Shown piece after piece: positions 58,601-64,000 of a stretch of DNA of 64,000 bases. The number at the start of each line of letters is the position of its first letter. The stretch's first letter is position 1. Where the stretch lies: assembly GCF_949628215.1 (NCBI RefSeq), contig NC_134280.1, positions 54,788,621 to 54,852,620 on the forward strand, written 5' to 3'. Source of the stretch: Phalacrocorax aristotelis. Taxonomy: Eukaryota > Chordata > Aves > Suliformes > Phalacrocoracidae. The notes beneath the pieces are model-generated. The model saw nothing but the letters and a program-made list of their open reading frames with translations. It did no database searches and was not told the DNA's origin. Position numbers and translations under genes: made by a program.

Positions 58601-60560
58601 TACAGTCCCTGAGACAAACTTCCTTCCTCCCCTCTTCAGGACAGGGGCTTCTCTGTGTGGGTGGTGTTAGGGACGCAGCACCTAGCACGCTGCCAGCCTC
58701 GCATGTACAGTGCAGAGTAGGGCCAGGGGCTTCAAGGTGATGTGCTAGGTCGCTGCTGCTGTTTCACGCATCCTGCCCTGCAAACACATTCCTGGAGGTC
58801 AGCAGCTTCTGCACAGATATGGGCCTTGAGGAAGGGTAGGACCAAGCAAAGTGAGACCACCAGGAAGGAGGAAAGGCAGTCTTCACCATATCTCCTATTC
58901 ACAGAGAACCAGCCTGTGGCAAGTTTGGCATCCTACCCTACATCTCATCTATTCAAGAGGTCCCATAACCCTTTCCCCGTCACCCTGGGGTTCACAAAGC
59001 CACAGCTGTCATTGCTAGGGGCTGAGTGTCAGCCTGGCTATTTCCACCACTCCCACTGCTGCTGCAGCTGTGGGACACTGTCCTCCTAAATGCCACACTA
59101 TGGTTTCTGATTCTGGATGGGCTTTCACAACCCTGGATACAAGATGCTTTTGTGAATCCACATAGCTGGGATTCTCAAGTGTAAGAAAGACCAATATGTA
59201 ACAGTCCTAGCATCCTATTGCAGTAAAAGATAAGGTCAGTCTCTCTTCTTTAAGCTGAGTTGTCTGTTAATATCTCCTTCCTGAAACTTAGTTGCATTGA
59301 ATATACACAGCTGGAAGCTACAATATCTGCTCTACATGATATACCAACCTCTGATATAGAAAGCATCGTGTCTTAATAAGCAATATTTTAAAATAATCAG
59401 ATGCTGATTCATTGAGAAAGCTCAAAGAGCTGGAAAGCAGAACCTCAGTGTGTGTAAGTTATTGTAAGTCTGCTGAACTACAGCAACTTATTCTGGTAGA
59501 GGGCTTGTGCTGCTGCTTGAAAAAAAGACTATCCCAGGTTCTGCCTTGTTAGTGGAGCGTGCAGAAACAGCTTAAAATCTGAAAGTGCTTTTAGGAGTTC
59601 TGCTCATAGTATTATGACCTTCTTTTGCATAAAACAGCTAATGCCTCTGCAGGGACGCAGATTTATTTTGAACTTGCTTCACAGTACTTCTCCTTCAGTA
59701 TTATGCATGAAACAACACCCAAAAGGTAATGTCTGTTGTACTATTGTTTGCAGAACTTCATTACCAAAGAGGTACTGTTTTTGCTGGGCAAATGATGTGT
59801 AGCATGTGCTGGAATCTGCAATGCCAATTCTTGGGGACTGATCTTGAGCAGTCCAGTTTTGTGGTTTTTCTTTGAGGCTGTGCTACTCTCCAAACTGAAC
59901 ACTGAAATTGTAAGGTCATGGACTTTACATCATTACGTCACAGAAAATTATTTCAGCACAGAAACAGAATCACATCAGTAAACTCCATATGAAGAAAAAA
60001 CTGCATAAAGATTGTTCTAAACCTAATTATCTGCTATGGCTGTACCAACAACAACCTGTGCTCTTGGTTACTGTCTGCCTCAGGCCTCACATCAATGAGG
60101 GAGGAAAAAATTGTATGAGCTTTATTGATGAGACCTTACTCCCTATAGAAACATGCTGCTCTCATGTTTGGTCTGTTCTGTTATGAGCTGGCAGTTTTCT
60201 GGTAGGCTATGGGCATAGAACTGCCATTTGTCTCCACTTACCTAGCTGAACCCACTGTGGTTTCCACCGAATTGGCCATCAGACTTGCATGGCTCACTTT
60301 CCAAAACGCAGTTTTCTGGTATCTTTACCGTGTGGTAGGGAGGCTTAAAAAATAAGAGGTAGATTAACGTTGGGAAAGAAGTTCACTCCGGATTTTTATT
60401 TGCATGCTTGTAACTCCATAATTACAAGTCAGTTGTGATACCGTCAACACAGAGGGAAGAAATCCACACATCCCTATAATATCTATGCATGATCTTATAT
60501 CTGACATTACTTCTCTATTACTGTACACAGCCAGATTACATTTAAAATTCCTTTTAGTTT
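55641..60560. other. Intergenic between SPTY2D1 and UEVLD, no gene recognised
   Basis: About 5 kb with only short chance reading frames (the longest near 58742-59089) and no CpG island, RNA gene or clear mobile element. Confidence 0.5.
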
Positions 60561-60840
60561 AGTGAGAGAAGTAGAAGCGACAGTAGCTGAGAACCGTCGG
60601 GCGCTGCCACACGTTAGACGCAATCTGCTGGAGGAGCATTTGTTCATCTCCCACATGGGCTGTTTTCCTGCAGATTTCGTTTTTCCAGCGCCGGGGATGG
60701 CAGGCATGATGCTCCAGGATACGCACCTGCAGAGCAGGCGCCCCAGGAGCGGCGCGTGGGGAACCTGCAAGACCCCTGTTCTCCGGCCACGAGTGCCACG
60801 CGTGGCATACCCTTGCCTGTCGCCTTGAAGGACGTGTCTA
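60561..60840. other. CpG-containing block upstream of UEVLD
   Basis: This stretch is GC-richer than its surroundings and open on both strands (plus 60562-60828, minus 60507-60965). It lies about 400 bases upstream of the UEVLD ATG's CpG island. It may be an upstream promoter element or alternative first exon, or a decayed repeat. No protein match was recognised. Confidence 0.25.
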
Positions 60841-60875
60841 AGTGGGCTATCGGATAGCTGTGCGGGTTTGGTTCT

Positions 60876-60892
60876 CCCCCCCCCCCCCCCCC
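60876..60892 (+). repeat. Run of 17 C
   Basis: An uninterrupted C tract (G tract on the minus strand) about 320 bases upstream of the UEVLD ATG. Such tracts vary in length and are prone to sequencing error, so the exact count is uncertain. Confidence 0.9.
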
Positions 60893-61084
60893 AGATTTCA
60901 GCCTTTTTTAGAGGCTGCAGCCTGGCTGGCGGGTTGGTGCGTACCATGACGGGTGGAAATGGCACCCAGCCGAGAGGTCTTTGCGTTCACCTGTCGCAGT
61001 CATGTACTGAAGCGTTTATTTGACCTCCCGCTCGCAGATCCATTACAAGGAAAATTTTTTTTAATTACTTTTTTTTTACTTTAT

Positions 61085-61550
61085 TTTCACGATTCCCCTA
61101 ACGGTGGAGGTCAGCGTCCTGAGGGAAAGGGCGGCCGGGAGCCCCGCGCAAAGGCTGCTGGGAGGGGGCCCCACCCGCCGCCACCTCTGCCGCCGCCGCC
61201 GCCGCCGCCATGGAGTTCTCGGAGGAGGCGCTGAGGAATCAGCTGGCCCGGGTGGGCGCGGGTCCCTACGGCCGTGGAACCAGGCGGGGGGAGAGGAGGA
61301 GGAGGAGGAGGAAGGGTTGTGGGGAGCGCGGGGTTGCGGGTGTGCGGCGTGAGAGAGGCGGTGCCGCCGCCGTCGCCGTGGTGAGCGCCGCTTGTCGCCG
61401 GGCGCCGCGCCGTTCGGGGTGCGGGATGGGCGTCGCCTCGCTGCCGCGCAGGTTACAGTTGCGCCGCGTACAGCTTCGGCCCTGCGGTTCCGGACGCGGT
61501 GGCGCGCGTGATGCGCTCCGTCAGCTGAAGCCTTACTCTGCGTGAAGAGT
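61085..61550 (+). promoter_or_regulatory. UEVLD: CpG-island promoter and 5' UTR of UEVLD
   Basis: CpG-dense sequence surrounds the first coding exon and runs into intron 1. No TATA box is evident, as usual for housekeeping CpG promoters. The start lies in an optimal GCCGCCATGG context. Confidence 0.7.
61189..61209 (+). repeat. UEVLD: (GCC)7 triplet repeat abutting the UEVLD start codon
   Basis: Seven perfect GCC triplets end exactly at the base before ATG, so the repeat itself supplies the Kozak context. It lies in the 5' UTR and length changes would not alter the protein. Confidence 0.95.
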
Positions 61551-63825
61551 AACTAATTTCCCTGGGTTTTGTGGGTTTTTTTTTTTGTGACAGTCCCTGC
61601 ATTAGTGTCTGCACGCTTTAGAAACTGATTTATTTTTCTAGCGTTCCTCTGAGGTAGACATTCTGATTTCCATATAAGGAACTGAGGTATGCGTATTTAA
61701 ATTTTGGGCACGCCAAATAATATTAAGTGCAAAATGAGAAAGGTCTGTACCTGACTCCCCTCATAAATGTTCTTATCTTTAGAAAATAACAAAATATTTA
61801 ATAGGAATGCCTTATCGTGCACTACGAATAAGAAGGGAGTCAGCTGGGGAAAGATTGCTTTGATTTCACAACCAGATGTATCAACACTTCTGAAAATGTG
61901 TTAAGTTTAAGCTGTGTAGGCGTTCCTAATTTGAGCACCTTTGATTTTTATTTTTTTTTTAAACTGCTTGACTTTGCACTATCCTGTAAGATGTGGAGAA
62001 GCTGAAGTTTCTTCTCAGCAGCTTTGTTTTCGTGTATGAAGTGGAAAACAGACACACCATCCACATAGCTGTAGTATTGCTGCCGTTTCTGGTGGGTGCC
62101 TCACTGAAGAGATTGTAGTTTGTAGCAAGTACTTTGTGACAACTGGAATAGTGCAGTGAGCAGCTCTTTAAGCCGCTGCCAGGCCGCGGTTGTTTGCTTA
62201 GGTGAGGGTTGCAGGACAACTCCAGTCTTCCTAAAGTGAGAAGCAGATGCTATAATCTAGGCGATGGAAAATGTTCTTTGTTGCTTTAAGATGTGGGAGG
62301 ATGCAAATCTCTTGGAATTTCTGGCATCAGACTGGCTGGGGACAGCCTAAATGAAGTTGCAATGACTCATTCTTGCTGATAATTACTTTCAGCTCACATT
62401 TCCTGCGTCAGGACTTTTGTTAATCTATTGGCAGGTTTTCTTCAGGCGGGAAAGAGGGATGCATTATTTTGTTTGAATTTTCTCAGATCTCAAGCAGAGC
62501 TTAAAAATGGAAAAAATTTCCCAAAGGCTAATTACTTACACATTTAATATGTTTGTGGAAATCGAAATCTTATTAAACTGTTCTAAAATGTGTGCAGGTG
62601 GATCTGAGTTTTTAGTAGTAATTGTGTCAGTAATAAGATAATTTCTTTTTTCTAAGAGGTTTGTTATTTTTGTATTGTCTTTAATTATTGTAAGCAGAGG
62701 AGACTACATTTTAATAAGCCTCTGCTCACACAGCTGTAAAGGGGAAGGAATGATATATAAGGAGTGATGTTAAGAATGTGAGTTCTAATGAAGCAACAGC
62801 AGACCTGTGATACACTCAAAGCTTTTGTTTTGTATCAATTTTTAAAATAATTTATTTCACACCAAAACTATTTATAATACTACAAGTAATTGTTACCTTC
62901 CTCTTCTTGTGTTTCTACTTTCTCTTTGTTCCTTTTCCCTGTCTCTGGTGATGAAAGAAACCTTTGAAATGAAACATTTTTTTCTGATTTTTTTCTTTTC
63001 CTCCTCCCTTCCCAGTATAAGTTCAGAGATCTGACCATAGAAGAACTAAAGAATGTTAACAAGACCTACCCAAACTTCACATTCTCCATGAACACATACA
63101 GTAAGAAGTGATACAGTTACTTAGAACTAATTGTGATTCTTACTTGCCTTAGATTCAGACCGTATATACTAGAATCTGAGTATGGTTAATATCTTTCAGT
63201 TGTGTTCCTGTCTAATTTCTCACGCTGTGTGTTTTTTTATTTTGAAAGCTCTTTGAAGAATGTATACATATAAAAACCTAAGCAACTCACTCACTAAACC
63301 TAATATTATTTTAACTTGTCAGTAATTATAGAAGATTGATGTTCTTTTAAATTCTTTATATGTGAGAGTATTTTTGCCATATCCCATGACTGTATTGAGT
63401 GCATTTTGATGTCTTTAGCTTATCAAGTGTGACTTCCAGAATCCTTCAGCCTGACTGAAAGTTCCTATGACACCAGAATTACCCAGGACAATGGATTTTC
63501 AGACCAATGCTGTGCTGACTTGTGCCAATGCAATTTTCATTAAGATTCCATTAAGGAATTATCTCAAAGGGAGATGGGGACCTTAGTAATATTTTAGCCT
63601 TGGTTCTTTCAGGAGCAGCGTATTGGATTTCTAAAGAAAAATTAGCATTGTATATTAGTAGTTGTGGATGGGTTTGCCATGCCAGATTCAAAAGGATGTG
63701 GTGGTGGTGTTGTTGTTGTTGTTATTATTATTATTATTATTAAATCATTTTTTCAATTTCAGCCTTCAAGGATGGATCCCAGAAGGACCTCCTGAATTTT
63801 AGTGGTACTATTCCAGTGAAATATG
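61210..63825 (+). CDS. UEVLD: UEV and lactate/malate dehydrogenase domain protein, first three exons (3' end off window)
   Basis: Exons are 61210-61251 (MEFSEEALRNQLAR), 63016-63100 (YKFRDLTIEELKNVNKTYPN and on to NTY) and 63763-63825 (TFKDGSQKDLLNFSGTIPVK and Y). Splice sites are GT-AG with phases 0 and 1, and the last exon ends in phase 1. The 63 residues match the N-terminus of vertebrate UEVLD and of TSG101-type UEV domains, a ubiquitin-conjugating fold that lacks the catalytic cysteine and binds ubiquitin. The full protein adds an L-lactate/malate-dehydrogenase-like half, which is outside this window. Its substrate is not established. The upstream same-strand neighbour is SPTY2D1, matching the vertebrate gene order. 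Confidence 0.95.
61252..63015 (+). other. UEVLD: UEVLD intron 1
   Basis: A 1.8-kb phase-0 intron that begins inside the CpG island and becomes AT-rich. It ends in a long pyrimidine tract at about 62990-63013. No other gene was seen. Confidence 0.85.
63101..63762 (+). other. UEVLD: UEVLD intron 2 with a (GTT)n(ATT)n microsatellite
   Basis: A phase-1 intron of 662 bases. A compound GTG/GTT/ATT microsatellite occupies about 63699-63742 and ends about 20 bases before the acceptor, replacing much of the expected pyrimidine tract and overlapping the likely branch-point zone. Confidence 0.9.
63699..63742 (+). repeat. Compound trinucleotide microsatellite GTG-GTT-ATT
   Basis: Three GTG/TGG-type units pass into five or so GTT units and then about seven ATT units without interruption. 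It probably varies among individuals. Confidence 0.9.
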
Positions 63826-64000
63826 GTAAGATAAGTCAAATACGATTTCCTTACCAGTTACGAATCTAGCTGTAGAACGTGTTGGGTACTGCCTCTGAAC
63901 AGTATACCATTCAGCTTCGTTAAAGGTGGCTGTAAAGGATTTTTCATGAATTGGCAGAAGCCATTTCTATAGCATAAACAAGTGCCTTCACGCACTCATA

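Noticed and set aside
60507-60965. 152-codon minus-strand frame upstream of UEVLD as a gene
   Set aside because: It covers a GC-rich block and a C17 tract read as Gly, with no recognisable domain. The block is kept only as a regulatory curiosity.

Overview
This window is nuclear DNA from a vertebrate, almost certainly a bird. It carries several chicken-repeat-1 (CR1) LINE copies and two split genes in the vertebrate order SPTY2D1 then UEVLD, with short introns and CpG-island promoters. I cannot name the species. Nothing bacterial or CRISPR-like is present.

Layout. Bases 1 to about 330 are a GC-rich, CpG-rich edge, probably the promoter side of a neighbour lying off the left end (TMEM86A by synteny, inferred only). 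From about 670 to 33950 lies some 33 kb with no recognisable conserved coding exon. Within it, 4546-8640 is a minus-strand block of broken CR1 pieces. An approximately 0.9 kb non-CR1 insert (6180-7100) in that block carries a compact unspliced reading frame behind CArG, CRE-like and TATA motifs. An older plus-strand CR1 relic lies at 29630-30715. The CpG-island promoter of SPTY2D1 covers about 33950-34925. The complete SPTY2D1 coding sequence has six exons between 34456 and 51236 and encodes 710 residues. Its introns hold one good CR1 copy (42041-42410), a CR1 tail (about 40165-40225) and a probable retroviral LTR (about 44220-45150). The 51237-55640 stretch is probably SPTY2D1 3' UTR with several poly(A) signals. 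About 55640-60870 is unassigned. The UEVLD CpG-island promoter and first three exons (61210-63825) close the window, and the rest of UEVLD lies to the right.

Function. SPTY2D1 is the vertebrate SPT2 histone H3-H4 chaperone. UEVLD joins a ubiquitin-E2-variant domain to a lactate/malate-dehydrogenase-like domain, and only the start of the first domain is here. The two genes are neighbours on one strand with separate CpG promoters, and nothing suggests co-transcription.

The most interesting signals are: (1) sixteen in-register 11-residue Gly-Pro-Gly-Arg repeats in SPTY2D1 exon 3, whose second half alternates as a 22-residue dimer; (2) the compact candidate gene between CR1 fragments; (3) a possible intronic poly(A) isoform of SPTY2D1 lacking the histone-binding end; and (4) the rearranged CR1 mosaic with a perfect 18-bp hairpin at its junction.
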